A stretch of 55,567 bases of DNA from CAWUIO01 sp963922455 (GCA_963922455.1 CAWUIO010000034.1:1-55567); one strand, 5' to 3'. Shown: positions 9,901 through 18,634, numbered from the stretch's first letter. The notes: a model not told the origin generated them from the letters alone. Program-made: numbers and translations.

Positions 9901-10877
9901 AATTTAGAGGACATGAGCTTTCTAAACAACTGGGCCAGGAATGGTTTGCCTGGCTACACGAAGAAGACCAAGAAGCTACCCGTACCTTGATGGAAGAAGC
10001 CTATGCCCAAAGGGTCCCTTTTGAAAACCTAAGCCGCATCCATCGAAGTGATCTGGCATTTCGCTGGTTGATAACCCGAGGGGTTCCTTTTCATAACCGG
10101 GAAGGGGAGTTTCAAGGGTATATTGGCTCAAGCTTGGATATTACCGAAAACAAAATCAATCAAGAAAAGCTAGAACGCTACAACCGGGAGCTGGAACAGT
10201 TTGCCTATGTGGCCACCCACGACCTCCGTTCTCCCATTGTAAATCTAAAAACCCTGGTACAGTTTTTCTACCGCAAAGGGCTGGTCAATTCAGATAATGA
10301 AGAAGTAATCGACCGCATTGCCCAATCTGTAGACATCATCCACGATACCCTGGATGATTTAATTTATATAGTAGCCTCCAAAAAAGCCCTCGACGATAAA
10401 GTAAGTCAAGTGCATTTTGAGACTTTGGCCCAAAATATTATGCACGATATCAATGGGCAAATAGAAAAGTTCCAGGCCCAAATCACCTTTGACTTCTCCC
10501 GTGCCCCTCAAATAAACTCCGTGCCCAGTCATTTAAAAAGCATTGTAAGCAACTTGCTCATGAATGCTTGTAAATACCGTCATCCAGACCGGCCTCCGGT
10601 CATTTACATTTATACCGAGTCCGTAGAAGCCTATATTTGCTTTACCATCCGGGATAATGGCAGGGGCATAAAACCCGAAAATTATGAAAAAATCTTTGGG
10701 ATGTTTCAAAGATTGGATGATGATGTAGAAGGTAAGGGAATCGGGTTATACGTCACCCGCTCCCAAGTAGAAGCCTTAGGTGGGTATGTAGAGGTAAATA
10801 GCGAGTATGGGCAAGGAACCACATTTCAAGTGTATCTCCCTCGAGAATTTAAGCCAACTCTCGAGACCACTTCCTAA
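6918..10877 (+). CDS. CheB-CheR-PAS hybrid sensor histidine kinase
   Basis: 1319 aa. Residues 1-~185 form a CheB methylesterase domain with GASAGGLEA (nucleophile Ser), IIQHLSPDF and LSGTGSDGTRG. Residues ~205-470 are a CheR methyltransferase with SAM motif IWSIGCSTGEEAYSLAL. A coiled coil of EEL-TNEEL repeats (~655-720) follows, then about three PAS domains (~725-1100). The C-terminus is a kinase core: phosphoacceptor in ATHDLRSP, N box SNLLMNACKY, G1 IRDNGRGI and G2 GKGIGLYV. CheB-CheR-PAS-kinase fusions are known, but substrates are usually unknown. No receiver domain is fused; the separate regulator at 11150 is a likely partner. It is probably cytoplasmic. The start fits because the CheB fold begins at residue 2. 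Confidence 0.92.
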   Translation: MHVIGIGASAGGLEAIRSFFEEINAFPNASFVIIQHLSPDFKSLMGELLKDHTPLTITTAYDHEKVQANTIYLIPQGKVMEIHAGELWVHDKDPNIAIHYPIDTFFHSLAQSYQDKAIGIILSGTGSDGTRGLKSIKEEGGIVMVQDPESSQFDGMPNSAISTGLVDILGTPEELASQTVQIVRQEPSSGNHTYLERPITTRGLNNILHTILIKTGLDFQYYKKSTLARRLTKRIRVNNLNTIEDYYDYLLSHEVEVESLAKDMLIGVTQFFRNPEAYEIIKKEVIPALFSEKNPSEDIRIWSIGCSTGEEAYSLALLLEDYRHEHKIQQGYKIFATDLDKEAINRASLGSYVESIFVDIPPEFLERYFIRRNERYEVKKTIRDNIVFASHNVLKDPPFINLDFISCRNLLIYFEPKMQISVLDKLQYSLNKGGYLFLGISEYLKKNLEDYEIINNKWRIFRNNRSDKLPVTEWQHKTFTPLDRKRVQEPIKRPKERIIANPLAESYATVLLDHYAPQCLLVDLELEVLHMAGKMGNYLKMPASRNQFNLEYMVNREQSAIFRSGIRKASSSNSPYLVKEVPLSRNGQAQLMNLRFTPVWSEELQDKYFVIEFEENTQAELAKDVELIEVFSRDKYAQQQIESLQLELKETKYRLKMAIERYETTSEELQTTNEELMSSNEEMQSTNEELQSVNEELHTVNTELQSKIEELTNVNNDVNNLLTSSDIGTIFLDRDLRIRKFTPAVEKQFNLVNTDIGRPIFDFSSNFGFEQFRKDLLEVLNEGASHQFEIEQQEGLHYLMKFNPFINKKREIDGLVISFVDISASKKAQKALEVSEGNYKKLYNNTPALLYSINPEGKITSVSNYWLEYMGYQRSEVLNRHFYDFVSGEFRPESQNNHGEPFFVSGKAEHLPFQFVKKSGEIMDTLLSAISESDESGKATRALAILTDITGLKRAENALIESESRFRNLVDSSPVLIWMLDQDMKIVHLNKTWEQFRGHELSKQLGQEWFAWLHEEDQEATRTLMEEAYAQRVPFENLSRIHRSDLAFRWLITRGVPFHNREGEFQGYIGSSLDITENKINQEKLERYNRELEQFAYVATHDLRSPIVNLKTLVQFFYRKGLVNSDNEEVIDRIAQSVDIIHDTLDDLIYIVASKKALDDKVSQVHFETLAQNIMHDINGQIEKFQAQITFDFSRAPQINSVPSHLKSIVSNLLMNACKYRHPDRPPVIYIYTESVEAYICFTIRDNGRGIKPENYEKIFGMFQRLDDDVEGKGIGLYVTRSQVEALGGYVEVNSEYGQGTTFQVYLPREFKPTLETTS

Positions 10878-11149
10878 GACCCTTGATTTTTTTCCCAAAA
10901 GGTAACACGCGCTAGATTCAGCCGCAAAAAGACAAGTAACCGCTCCTCATACCAAAAACGCCCATAAATTACCAAGTTTCTTAACATATACATAGTCTTT
11001 TAACCCGCTTTTATCGTCTATTTTGGCGTAAAACAGGAGGATTTCAGGCAAAATATCACATAACTTGGCATCCTCTTTTCCCCCTCCCCTCCAATTGCCG
11101 AAAAAAATTTATTAAAATTGGAAAAATAAAGCTTAAGAATAATCAACCC

Positions 11150-11554
11150 ATGTCTATGTCTCAGAAGGTTCCGAGTATCCTACTGATTGATGATGACCAA
11201 ATATTTAGTTACATCTTCAATCAACTCCATCAGTTTTCGCAGGTATCCTTTGATATCACGACTAAAGCGAGTACCCAACAGGCCCTGGACTATATCCGGG
11301 CCAATCAAACCCATTTCCCAGACTACATTTTGGTAGATATAAACCTACCTCTGGCTGATGGTTTTCAGTTTTTAGATGAGTACCATCGCCTTTACCAGGG
11401 ACAAAAGAGCGAGATTTATATGGTCACCACTTCGGTCTATGACTCCGATCGGGAGCGCGCTTTGAGTTACCCTTGCGTGAAAGGTTTTTTCTCCAAACCC
11501 ATCCCCGACGATTTCTTCCTTAATCTATACAAGCAAAGTTTTCAGGCTTGTTAA
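11150..11554 (+). CDS. Single-domain response regulator
   Basis: 134 aa CheY-like receiver only. The acidic pair is in ILLIDDDQ, the phosphoacceptor Asp in YILVDINLPLADG, the Thr switch in VTTSVYD and the conserved Lys in FFSKPIP. With no output domain it should act by protein contact or phosphorelay. It lies 272 bp after the CheB-CheR-PAS kinase on the same strand and is its most plausible partner (inference). Repeat element B begins 20 bp after its stop codon. Confidence 0.9.
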   Translation: MSMSQKVPSILLIDDDQIFSYIFNQLHQFSQVSFDITTKASTQQALDYIRANQTHFPDYILVDINLPLADGFQFLDEYHRLYQGQKSEIYMVTTSVYDSDRERALSYPCVKGFFSKPIPDDFFLNLYKQSFQAC

Positions 11555-11574
11555 GTCTTGCCCATAAGCGATTA

Positions 11575-11704
11575 GGGGCTTCCCCGTGCTAGAGAGATAC
11601 GGCCCAAAAGCACGATCTTATCGGCACGGGGCGGGCTTTCGCTACTCGCTGCCTTTCCCCACAAGGCCCACACGAGCTCAAACAGGCCGCTCTATCCCTA
11701 AGCC
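11575..11704 (-). repeat. Structured ~130-bp interspersed element, copy B
   Basis: A 130-bp copy with all conserved blocks: GGCTTAGGGATAGAGC, GTTTGAGC, and the core CGAGTAGCGAAAGCCCG. Outer stem GGCTT/AAGCC; inner helix CCCCGTGC/GCACGGGG, which differs from copies A, C, E and F at paired positions. The AAGCCCC end lies 20 bp after the stop codon of the plus-strand response regulator. Confidence 0.88.
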
Positions 11705-11802
11705 TGCTTGGGAACCCGTATACTAAAGGGCGAGCGAGATAGGAACAATCTGCCCCTCTAGGGCAAATCAATTCTTAGGAAGTTTCTTTGCTTAAACACT
11801 AA

Positions 11803-11963
11803 GAAACTGTTTAAGTTTAGTTTTTGTCGGCGAGAAGGGTCAGTTTGGGGTTCTGATGAAATCAACAAGGAGCGCATAGCAGCGCTATGGGCGAGGAATT
11901 TGATGAAATCAGGTTCCCGAAATGGCCCTTTGCAGCCCAACGCAATTAAATTTAAACAGTTTC
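11803..11963 (+). mobile_element. MITE copy 1 (161 bp, inverted ends GAAACTGTTTAA)
   Basis: Ends are inverted repeats (GAAACTGTTTAAGTTTA and TAAATTTAAACAGTTTC). The interior carries the hairpin CATAGC-AGC-GCTATG and two GATGAAATCA segments. It matches the reverse complement of the copy at 22792-22964 along nearly all its length, apart from one ~12-bp indel. There is no transposase gene. Flanks are TAA and AAA, so a target duplication is not clear here. Confidence 0.8.
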
Positions 11964-12199
11964 AAAGAAAGTATTTCATAAAAGCATCCCCTGCCCTTTC
12001 GGTTTTGCGAACTGAGACCTTATCCATATGGGCTAGGCTTAGGCCTGTCATTGTATGGCTCTGGGCATTAGGTTTCCGCAAATTGAGCAGCAGGCAATTC
12101 TGATAAAACCAAACAGTTTTTAAGGGGAGGAAGCTTTTATTTGGGGGGGGCAATGGCTAAGCATCTTGGACTTCTTGTATCCCTACTCTCTTCTCCAAA

Positions 12200-12329
12200 G
12201 GCTTAGGGATGGAACGGCATGTTTGAGCCCGCAAGGGCTAGGCGGGGTGGCCGGCGAGTAGTGACAGCCCGGCCCGCGCCGGCACATAGGCACTTCTAGG
12301 AAAATTTTTTTTTAGCGCGGGCAAGCCCC
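12200..12329 (+). repeat. Structured ~130-bp interspersed element, copy C
   Basis: A 130-bp copy and the most divergent of the complete ones: the core reads GTAGTGACAGCCCG instead of GTAGCGAAAGCCCG and the 5' block GGGATGGAAC. Helices are kept: GGCTT/AAGCC outer, CCCGC/GCGGG middle, GCCCGCGC/GCGCGGGC inner, with an AT-rich loop containing a T9 run. The AAGCCCC end lies 68 bp past the stop of the minus-strand response regulator. Confidence 0.85.
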
Positions 12330-12397
12330 TATATAATATCTTAAAACCTCATATAGATGGGCTTTTCCTCCGTTGATTACCTAAACGGGTGCTAATT

Positions 12398-13042
12398 TCA
12401 TGTTGAAAACTCGCCTGGGTAGATAAGTTTTTCCATGATAGCCGACCGTTGCATAATTAATTCTTGGCGGGAATGAAGGTTATGATTGATATGGATCAGG
12501 GTTTCATTGATGTGAGCATCCCGTTCTACGCGCTTGGTGCTATCGGTTTGGCCTCTTAGCTCACTTAAGTTCTGATATAACGTATTGAGGTCTTGAGAAA
12601 GAACCTTAATTTCCTGATCTAAGCGTAGTAATTGTTCCCCATCATTGATTTCCTCTAAAATACGGGGAAAAAGACTTTCTAACTTGGGGAGATTGGATTT
12701 GAGTACAAAGCCTGAGGCTCCATTGAGTATCGTTTGCGCCGCCAATTCTTCATTGTTGAGGGTACCCGTCACAAAAACAAAGGGAATATGAGGCACATTG
12801 CGTTTAGCATAGGTAAGGGCTTCATCTCCCAGGATATCGTCCAATTTATAATCGGCAATTATTAGTTTAATGTATTCTTTGGTAAGTAACTCATAATACT
12901 CTTTCTTATTATGGGCGCGATGTACTTGTAATTCTACGTTTAGGGCTTGGTTAATCTTTTTTAGATAACGTTCTATCAGGTAAGCATCAGGATTGCTATC
13001 TTCTAAAAGTAGGATGGGTATGGCTGGTGTCTCGCTCATCAT
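12398..13042 (-). CDS. Response regulator with coiled-coil C-terminal extension
   Basis: 214 aa. Residues ~7-130 form a receiver with the acidic site in ILLLEDSNPD, phosphoacceptor Asp in LIIADYKLDD, Thr in VFVTGTL and Lys in FVLKSNL. Residues ~140-214 are heptad-like (LDQEIKVLSQDLNTLYQNLSE), suggesting a dimerising coiled coil instead of a DNA-binding or enzymatic output. It is transcribed in the same direction as the next regulator (13118-13552), from which it is separated by 75 bp. Confidence 0.87.
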   Translation of the reverse strand: MMSETPAIPILLLEDSNPDAYLIERYLKKINQALNVELQVHRAHNKKEYYELLTKEYIKLIIADYKLDDILGDEALTYAKRNVPHIPFVFVTGTLNNEELAAQTILNGASGFVLKSNLPKLESLFPRILEEINDGEQLLRLDQEIKVLSQDLNTLYQNLSELRGQTDSTKRVERDAHINETLIHINHNLHSRQELIMQRSAIMEKLIYPGEFST

Positions 13043-13117
13043 GTAAAAAATTGGAGTGGATCTTAGTTTTTATACGAAAAGTCAAAAAATATGCTTCATC
13101 ATGAGGGGGGATTGTAA

Positions 13118-13552
13118 TTATAAAGCTGTATTTATATCTAACCAGAAGGAAGTCATAGCTTGCACTACTCGCTTCATTTGCTCTAATTTTGAGGGCTTAA
13201 CTACATAGGCATTGGCCCCAAAATAATAAGACTGATGGATATCATTTACTCGGTTAGAGGAGCTTAACATCACTATCGGTATATATTTATTACTGGATAC
13301 TTGTCTAATTTTTTCAAGTATTTCAATACCTGAAAAGCTAGGGAGGTGTATATCCATGAGGATCAATCGGGGCATATTGTAGGTTTTAAGACTGTAGATT
13401 CCTGTCCGTAAAAAAAACTGAATGGCTTCTTCGCCATTGTCGATAACTAGGCATTTCCAAGCAGGGTTTTCCTTTTTGACAAGACGTAGTATGACATCTG
13501 CGTCTATTTTATTATCTTCCACAAGTACCAGATCAATTTGTGAAAACTCCAT
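13118..13552 (-). CDS. Rcp1-like single-domain response regulator next to a phytochrome
   Basis: 144 aa receiver. Key residues: acidic site in LVLVEDNKID, phosphoacceptor in LILMDIHLPS, Ser in VMLSSSN, Lys in YVVKPSK. The family (Rcp1/CheY-like, with a long loop before the phospho-Asp) typically pairs with cyanobacterial and bacterial phytochromes. I chose the ATG giving MEFSQIDLVLVEDN; an ATG 27 bp further out would overlap the phytochrome start codon. It is divergent from the phytochrome kinase with only 25 bp between the start codons, so the pair is very likely co-regulated. Confidence 0.88.
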   Translation of the reverse strand: MEFSQIDLVLVEDNKIDADVILRLVKKENPAWKCLVIDNGEEAIQFFLRTGIYSLKTYNMPRLILMDIHLPSFSGIEILEKIRQVSSNKYIPIVMLSSSNRVNDIHQSYYFGANAYVVKPSKLEQMKRVVQAMTSFWLDINTAL

Positions 13553-13577
13553 AGATAAAAGCAAAAAAATAAAATAC

Positions 13578-15830
13578 ATGCAAGATAATCAAGACCTTAT
13601 ACGGTGTGAGGACGAGCCCATTCGGATTCCGAGCCTAACTCAAAGCTTTGGAGGGTTTATTATCTTGGATAATAAAAACCTAAATATAGTACAGGTAAGC
13701 AGTAATATTAAAGCTTTTACAGGATATGAAGTGCATTTTTTATTAAACAAAAAAGTTAGTTTTTTGTTTGAAAGTACCACTTTACAAAATAAACTGTATT
13801 CCTTAAACAAGGAAGGGCAAACGTACCTTGAAAAGTCAACTATATTTGGGAAAGTCTCCACTAATTTTTTTCTACGTTATTACCGTATAGGCTCTTTCAT
13901 TTACCTGGAAGTTGAAAAGGATGTAACTGCAAGCAGTGAGGCGCAATCGGCTAAATTTGGCCTATTCCTTGGCAATTACATGCAAGGACTGGAAAATTAT
14001 CCGGCGCTTCTTGATGTATTACAGTATACCACAGAGCAAGTTAAATCCCACTTAGGATTCGACCGGGTGATGATTTATCAATTTGATCAAGACTGGAATG
14101 GCTCCGTGGTGGCCGAATCCTGTGAAGCCCATATGGAGCCCTTTTTAGGTTTACATTTTCCAGCTAGTGATATACCGGCCCAAGCTCGAGAACTTTACCG
14201 GGAAAATAGGATCCGTATGATACCCGATGTTTCATCCTCTCCAGTTGAGCTCATTCCCACCCTTAACCCACTTACGCAGGCCAAACCAGATTTGAGTATG
14301 GTATCTTTACGGAGTGTTTCCCCTATTCATCTAGAGTATCTACAAAATATGGGGGTGGGCGCCAGTTTTTCTTTATCAATTTTATATCAAGGACAGCTCT
14401 GGGGTTTAATTGCCTGTCATCACCATGCTTGTTTTTACTTGGATCCTGAGACCCGAAGATCGACTGAGCTTTTCAGCAAGATCTTTTCAAATTACTTAGA
14501 AGTAAGAATTCAGAAAGATGAAATTGAGCAGAGTAAATCCTATATCCAACAAGAAGTTAGCTTAGTACAGGAGCTGAGCCAAAGCCGGAATTTGGGAAGT
14601 ACCTATAGTAAATTTCATGAACAACTAATTGAAGTCAACTCTGCTCAGGGAGGTGCATATACTTTTAACACCTCATCCATCCAAGCATTTGGCAGCGCTC
14701 CTCCCCGTGAAGATATTGAAAATGTAATTCGCTGGATCTCTTCACAGCCTCATACACCTATCTTTTATACGCATAATATGGGTTCCTTTTTAAAACTCAG
14801 CGAAGAGGGTATACAAAAAATGTCAGGAGTCTTGGCTATTCGTTTTTCTTCTCAAAGTTCAGAAATGATATTATGGTTCAAACCCGAGGAAATTGAAACG
14901 GTATACTGGGCAGGTGATAAAAATAAGGCTATGATTTTAGATGAAAAAGAAGGCAAGTATCGCCTGAGTCCTCGTAAATCATTTGATAAATGGCAAGAAA
15001 TCCGGCAAGGATTCGCCAAGCCCTGGTCTTCCTCAGAAATTGAGATTGCCTTACGTCTCCGTTCCCATATTTTTGAGGTAATTCAATCAATTCGTACTGA
15101 AGAGATTAACCGAAAACTCCAGGATATCAATGATGAGTTGAATGCTTTTAATTATACGGTATCTCATGATTTAAAACAACCTATTCGAAATATTGAAAAT
15201 TACTCCGCTATTTTATTAGAAGAATTTAAAGATACAATAGAGGAAGCGGGAATATTTATGCTTCAAACCATTAATGATAGCACCCAAGTACTCACTCAAA
15301 TTATTGAGGATTTACTAGAATATTCCCGGGTAAGCCGAAGCAATAATGAATATGTGCACCTTAATATGGATAAGTTAATAAAAGAAGCTTTTAAGGCCAC
15401 AGCGCATCCTCTAGACAAAACCATCGATTTACAAGTACAAGAAGCCTTACCTAATCTGCGTGGAGATACTATCTTAATTAGGCACCTATTGCTAAATGTC
15501 TTAGATAATGCCGTAAAATATAGCCAACATCAAAAGGTAAGTAAAATTCTGGTAAGAGGACAAGATGACTCAAACTATACTTACTACACCTTCTCCGATA
15601 ATGGCATTGGTATCCCTGTTGAACAAAGAAAGAAAGTCTTTCAAATATTCTTTCGCTTACACAATGAAGGAAAATATGAAGGGAATGGCTTGGGCTTAGC
15701 CATTGTCCAGCGAATTACTTTACGGCACGGGGGCCGGGTCTGGATAGAAAGTAATGCCTGGGGAGGTACCGATGTTTGTTTTTCCTTCCCCAAATCTTCA
15801 GACTATTTAGAAATCACCTCTGAGATGTAA
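13578..15830 (+). CDS. bphP: Bacteriophytochrome sensor histidine kinase
   Basis: 750 aa, in PAS-GAF-PHY-kinase order. Cys10 in LIRCEDEPIRIP matches the N-terminal Cys that binds biliverdin in bacteriophytochromes. The GAF domain has FPASDIPAQAR (conserved Asp), RSVSPIHLEYLQNMG and WGLIACHHH. The kinase has phosphoacceptor His in YTVSHDLKQP, N box NVLDNAVKYS, G1 FSDNGIGI and G2 GNGLGLAI. Expected role: red/far-red light sensing with phosphotransfer to the divergent receiver. The usual IQPHG motif reads LTQSFGG. No haem oxygenase gene lies nearby, so biliverdin must come from elsewhere. An upstream in-frame ATG (13422) is rejected because it would overlap the regulator gene and add non-homologous residues. 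Confidence 0.93.
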   Translation: MQDNQDLIRCEDEPIRIPSLTQSFGGFIILDNKNLNIVQVSSNIKAFTGYEVHFLLNKKVSFLFESTTLQNKLYSLNKEGQTYLEKSTIFGKVSTNFFLRYYRIGSFIYLEVEKDVTASSEAQSAKFGLFLGNYMQGLENYPALLDVLQYTTEQVKSHLGFDRVMIYQFDQDWNGSVVAESCEAHMEPFLGLHFPASDIPAQARELYRENRIRMIPDVSSSPVELIPTLNPLTQAKPDLSMVSLRSVSPIHLEYLQNMGVGASFSLSILYQGQLWGLIACHHHACFYLDPETRRSTELFSKIFSNYLEVRIQKDEIEQSKSYIQQEVSLVQELSQSRNLGSTYSKFHEQLIEVNSAQGGAYTFNTSSIQAFGSAPPREDIENVIRWISSQPHTPIFYTHNMGSFLKLSEEGIQKMSGVLAIRFSSQSSEMILWFKPEEIETVYWAGDKNKAMILDEKEGKYRLSPRKSFDKWQEIRQGFAKPWSSSEIEIALRLRSHIFEVIQSIRTEEINRKLQDINDELNAFNYTVSHDLKQPIRNIENYSAILLEEFKDTIEEAGIFMLQTINDSTQVLTQIIEDLLEYSRVSRSNNEYVHLNMDKLIKEAFKATAHPLDKTIDLQVQEALPNLRGDTILIRHLLLNVLDNAVKYSQHQKVSKILVRGQDDSNYTYYTFSDNGIGIPVEQRKKVFQIFFRLHNEGKYEGNGLGLAIVQRITLRHGGRVWIESNAWGGTDVCFSFPKSSDYLEITSEM

Positions 15831-15868
15831 AAGAATTTCGGTATACTTGTAGGCGGATTTAAGCCAAT

Positions 15869-17419
15869 ATGATCACATTTCCTCTACTACACTTTCTTAC
15901 GCTTTGGTATGCCCTGAGCAGCAGTCCAGTTGCCCCTTCCCTTCCCCAGGATGAGTTGGAGGGGCCTCCGCCACCATCCCGGGAGTTTCGGGCCTTTTGG
16001 ATCACGACCCTGGATAATAAAGACTTTCCTTCCCGGCCCAAGCTCCCCGTAGAAGAACTCAAGGCCGAAATACGGGAAATCCTCGACTATCACCACCAAC
16101 GCGGGATGAATGCCGCCATCTTTCAAGTAAGGCCTTGCGCCGATGCTTTTTATGAGAGCCCTATAGAGCCCTGGTCGGAATTTTTGTGGGGCATGCAAGG
16201 CAAAGCCACCCAGCCTGCCTTTGACCCCTTGGAATACATGATTGAGGAATGCCACAAACGCCAAATGGAATTACACGCTTGGTTTAATCCCTACCGAGCG
16301 CAATATAGCCTGAAACTCAGTGACATTCATCCCCGGCATATCACCCGTCGGCGTCCCGACTGGTTTATAGAGTACGGGAAGCATTTATATTTCAACCCTG
16401 GCCTCCCTCAAGCGCGAGATTATGTCGTGCGGGTCATCTTAGATGTGGCCCGCCGCTACGATATTGATGGCGTACACTTTGATGACTATTTCTACCCCTA
16501 TAAAATATGGGGAAAAGAGTTTGACGATACCCAGGCCTTCCAAAGATATGGCCGCGCCTTTCACACCAAAGGGGCTTGGCGCCGCAACAATATCAATACC
16601 CTCATCCGGATGATACACGATAGCCTGGATGTGATCAATCCAAGGGTAAAATTTGGGGTAAGCCCCATTGGCGTATGGCGAAACCGAAAACAAGACTGGC
16701 GCGGCTCGGCAACCAATGTGGGCCAGACCAGCTACGATTACCTCTCGGCCGATGTCCTCAAGTGGCTGGAGCAAGGATGGATTGACTATGTAGCCCCTCA
16801 ATTGTACTGGAGTGTAGGCCATAAAGTAGCCGATTATACCGTACTGGCCGACTGGTGGGCCGAGCATCATTCCAACCGGCATATTTACATTGGGCAAGCC
16901 TATTACAAATACCATAATGATAGCGATCGGCGCTGGTATAACCCCCAAGAAATGATCAACCAGATTAAGATCAACCGGGCCCGAAAGACCATTACCGGAA
17001 ATATTTTCTTCCGGGCCCGCTACTTTATGAAAAACACCCGCTCAATTAGTGATAAAATCCATCAAAAACTCTACAAATATCCTTCTTTGATCCCGCCCAT
17101 GACCTGGAAGGATAGCATTCCTCCGGCAAAACCACAAAACCTAAGGCTCATCAATACGCCTCGCCACCTTTTACTCAAATGGGAAAGCGCCGAACCAGCC
17201 CAAGATGGAGAGTTACCGGCTTATTATGTCATATACCGCTACCCCGCCCAGACCGACCCGAGTGATGATCCCCGGTATATTGTTTCTATCCAAAAAGATG
17301 TGGAGTACATTGAAGAAAGAGAAAAAGCCGAAGCGGAAGGCTACTACTATCGAATTGTGGCCCTAGACCGCTTACATAATGCCAGCGAACCTGCTGAGTT
17401 AAGCCCCTTCCAAGATTAA
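15869..17419 (+). CDS. GHL10-family glycosyl hydrolase-like lipoprotein/secreted protein
   Basis: 516 aa. A hydrophobic N-terminus (residues ~1-25) suggests export. Residues ~35-345 match the GHL10 (DUF187) fold: FRAFWITTLDNKDFPS, MNAAIFQVRP, ELHAWFNPYRA, DGVHFDDYFYPY, and QGWIDYVAPQLYW. The acidic residues of DGVHFDDYF sit where TIM-barrel hydrolases keep catalytic residues. A fibronectin-III-like domain (PPAKPQNLRL to the end) closes the protein. The family acts on polysaccharides or peptidoglycan, but the substrate is not deducible. It starts 38 bp after the phytochrome gene. Confidence 0.88.
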   Translation: MITFPLLHFLTLWYALSSSPVAPSLPQDELEGPPPPSREFRAFWITTLDNKDFPSRPKLPVEELKAEIREILDYHHQRGMNAAIFQVRPCADAFYESPIEPWSEFLWGMQGKATQPAFDPLEYMIEECHKRQMELHAWFNPYRAQYSLKLSDIHPRHITRRRPDWFIEYGKHLYFNPGLPQARDYVVRVILDVARRYDIDGVHFDDYFYPYKIWGKEFDDTQAFQRYGRAFHTKGAWRRNNINTLIRMIHDSLDVINPRVKFGVSPIGVWRNRKQDWRGSATNVGQTSYDYLSADVLKWLEQGWIDYVAPQLYWSVGHKVADYTVLADWWAEHHSNRHIYIGQAYYKYHNDSDRRWYNPQEMINQIKINRARKTITGNIFFRARYFMKNTRSISDKIHQKLYKYPSLIPPMTWKDSIPPAKPQNLRLINTPRHLLLKWESAEPAQDGELPAYYVIYRYPAQTDPSDDPRYIVSIQKDVEYIEEREKAEAEGYYYRIVALDRLHNASEPAELSPFQD

Positions 17420-17551
17420 TGTCGGCCCCTTACTCAATTAATTCAAGCTTTTTTGGCTAGGATTACCGTCATATTAATCCTTTAGTATTAATTTTAGGGC
17501 CATTAGAGATAAGAAACCTATTGATCCACGGGCCCTGTTGGGGGTAATACT

Positions 17552-18634
17552 ATGTTTTTATTAATCTTTTTCCTCTTATTGGCCATTTTGGTCTCCTTTC
17601 TATGCTCCATACTGGAAGCCGTTATCCTGAGTATTACCCCATCCTATGTCGAGACAATTAATCAAAAAAACCCTCAACTAGGGGCCAAAATGAAGGCACT
17701 CAAAGAGGATATAGACCGTCCCCTATCGGCCATACTCTCTTTAAATACCATTGCCCATACCATTGGGGCCGCTGGGGTAGGTTGGCAGTCGGGACAAGTT
17801 TTTAAATCGGAACTAGCCCTAGGCTTGGTACCGGTGGTGCTTACTTTATTAATTTTGATTCTCTCTGAGATCATACCAAAATCTATAGGGGCCAATTATT
17901 GGCGGACCCTCGCTCCTTATACCGCCCGGGTCCTTAGCTTCCTGATTACAGTTTTATGGCCCCTGGTTTGGCTATCCCAAAGCATTACCCGGATGTTGGC
18001 CCGGGACAAATCGGCCGCTTCTATCAGTCGGGCAGAAATATCTGCGATGGCCGACATTGGTCACAAGGAGGGCATTTTTGAAGAAGGCGAATCGAGAGTG
18101 ATCAAAAACCTCCTACGCTTTAAACAAGTCAAAATTGAAGAAGTGATGACACCCCGCACGGTTGTCCTAGCTGCCTCACAAGAAGATACAGTGCGTACCA
18201 TTTATGAAAATGCCGACTACTTGCGCTTTACCCGCATTCCCATTTACGAAGAGCAAATAGATAATGTCACGGGCTTTGTCCACAAGCACGATGTGCTTTA
18301 CAAAATGGCCCGGGATGAGCATAATCTCAAACTTAAAGAAATCAAACGCGACCTGATGGCCGTATCCGAAAAAATGCCCGTGCCTAATCTCTTCGAGCGT
18401 TTGATTGACGAAAGAGAACATATCGCCCTAGCCGTAGATGAATACGGTGGCGTGGCTGGCATTGTCACCATGGAAGATGTCCTGGAAACGCTTTTAGGCA
18501 TTGAGATCTTAGACGAGTTTGATAAGAACAAAGATATGCGGGCCTACGCCAAGCAAAAGTGGGCCCAAAAAGCCAAAGAGCTGGATATCAATCCCGAAAA
18601 ACCGGGCGACAGCTCTTCGGAAACCTCTTCGTAA
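17552..18634 (+). CDS. CNNM-domain/CBS-pair membrane protein (HlyC/CorC family)
   Basis: 360 aa. A DUF21 (CNNM) transmembrane domain covers residues 1-~150 with three or four helices, including SEIIPKSIGANYW. Then come the linker EEGESRVIKNLLRFKQVKIEEVMTPR and two CBS domains (~190-315; VDEYGGVAGIVTMEDVLETLLG). A lysine-rich tail replaces the CorC_HlyC domain, so it is shorter than the ~430-aa typical forms. Relatives are implicated in Mg2+ and divalent cation transport. It sits in the inner membrane. It appears monocistronic, 132 bp after the GHL10 gene. Confidence 0.88.
   Translation: MFLLIFFLLLAILVSFLCSILEAVILSITPSYVETINQKNPQLGAKMKALKEDIDRPLSAILSLNTIAHTIGAAGVGWQSGQVFKSELALGLVPVVLTLLILILSEIIPKSIGANYWRTLAPYTARVLSFLITVLWPLVWLSQSITRMLARDKSAASISRAEISAMADIGHKEGIFEEGESRVIKNLLRFKQVKIEEVMTPRTVVLAASQEDTVRTIYENADYLRFTRIPIYEEQIDNVTGFVHKHDVLYKMARDEHNLKLKEIKRDLMAVSEKMPVPNLFERLIDEREHIALAVDEYGGVAGIVTMEDVLETLLGIEILDEFDKNKDMRAYAKQKWAQKAKELDINPEKPGDSSSETSS

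Larger units (their letters stand above)
11555..12397. other. 843-bp gene-free spacer between convergent response regulators
   Basis: No credible gene. The spacer holds repeat element B (minus), a MITE at 11803-11963 and repeat element C (plus), annotated separately. The stretches at 11705-11802 and 11964-12199 are unique within the window. Short open frames here read through the repeats and have no recognisable product. Confidence 0.8.

Noticed and set aside
11575..11704. Structured element as an ordinary intrinsic terminator
   Set aside because: Its GC-rich stems are not followed by T runs in the orientation read from the adjacent gene, and its conserved core far exceeds a terminator.
11589..12153. 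Several short frames between the two response regulators
   Set aside because: They overlap element B and the MITE on both strands and show no coding signal.
13422..13577. N-terminal extension of the phytochrome kinase
   Set aside because: Would overlap the divergent regulator gene, and the extra residues are the antisense of it; the family N-terminus begins at 13578.
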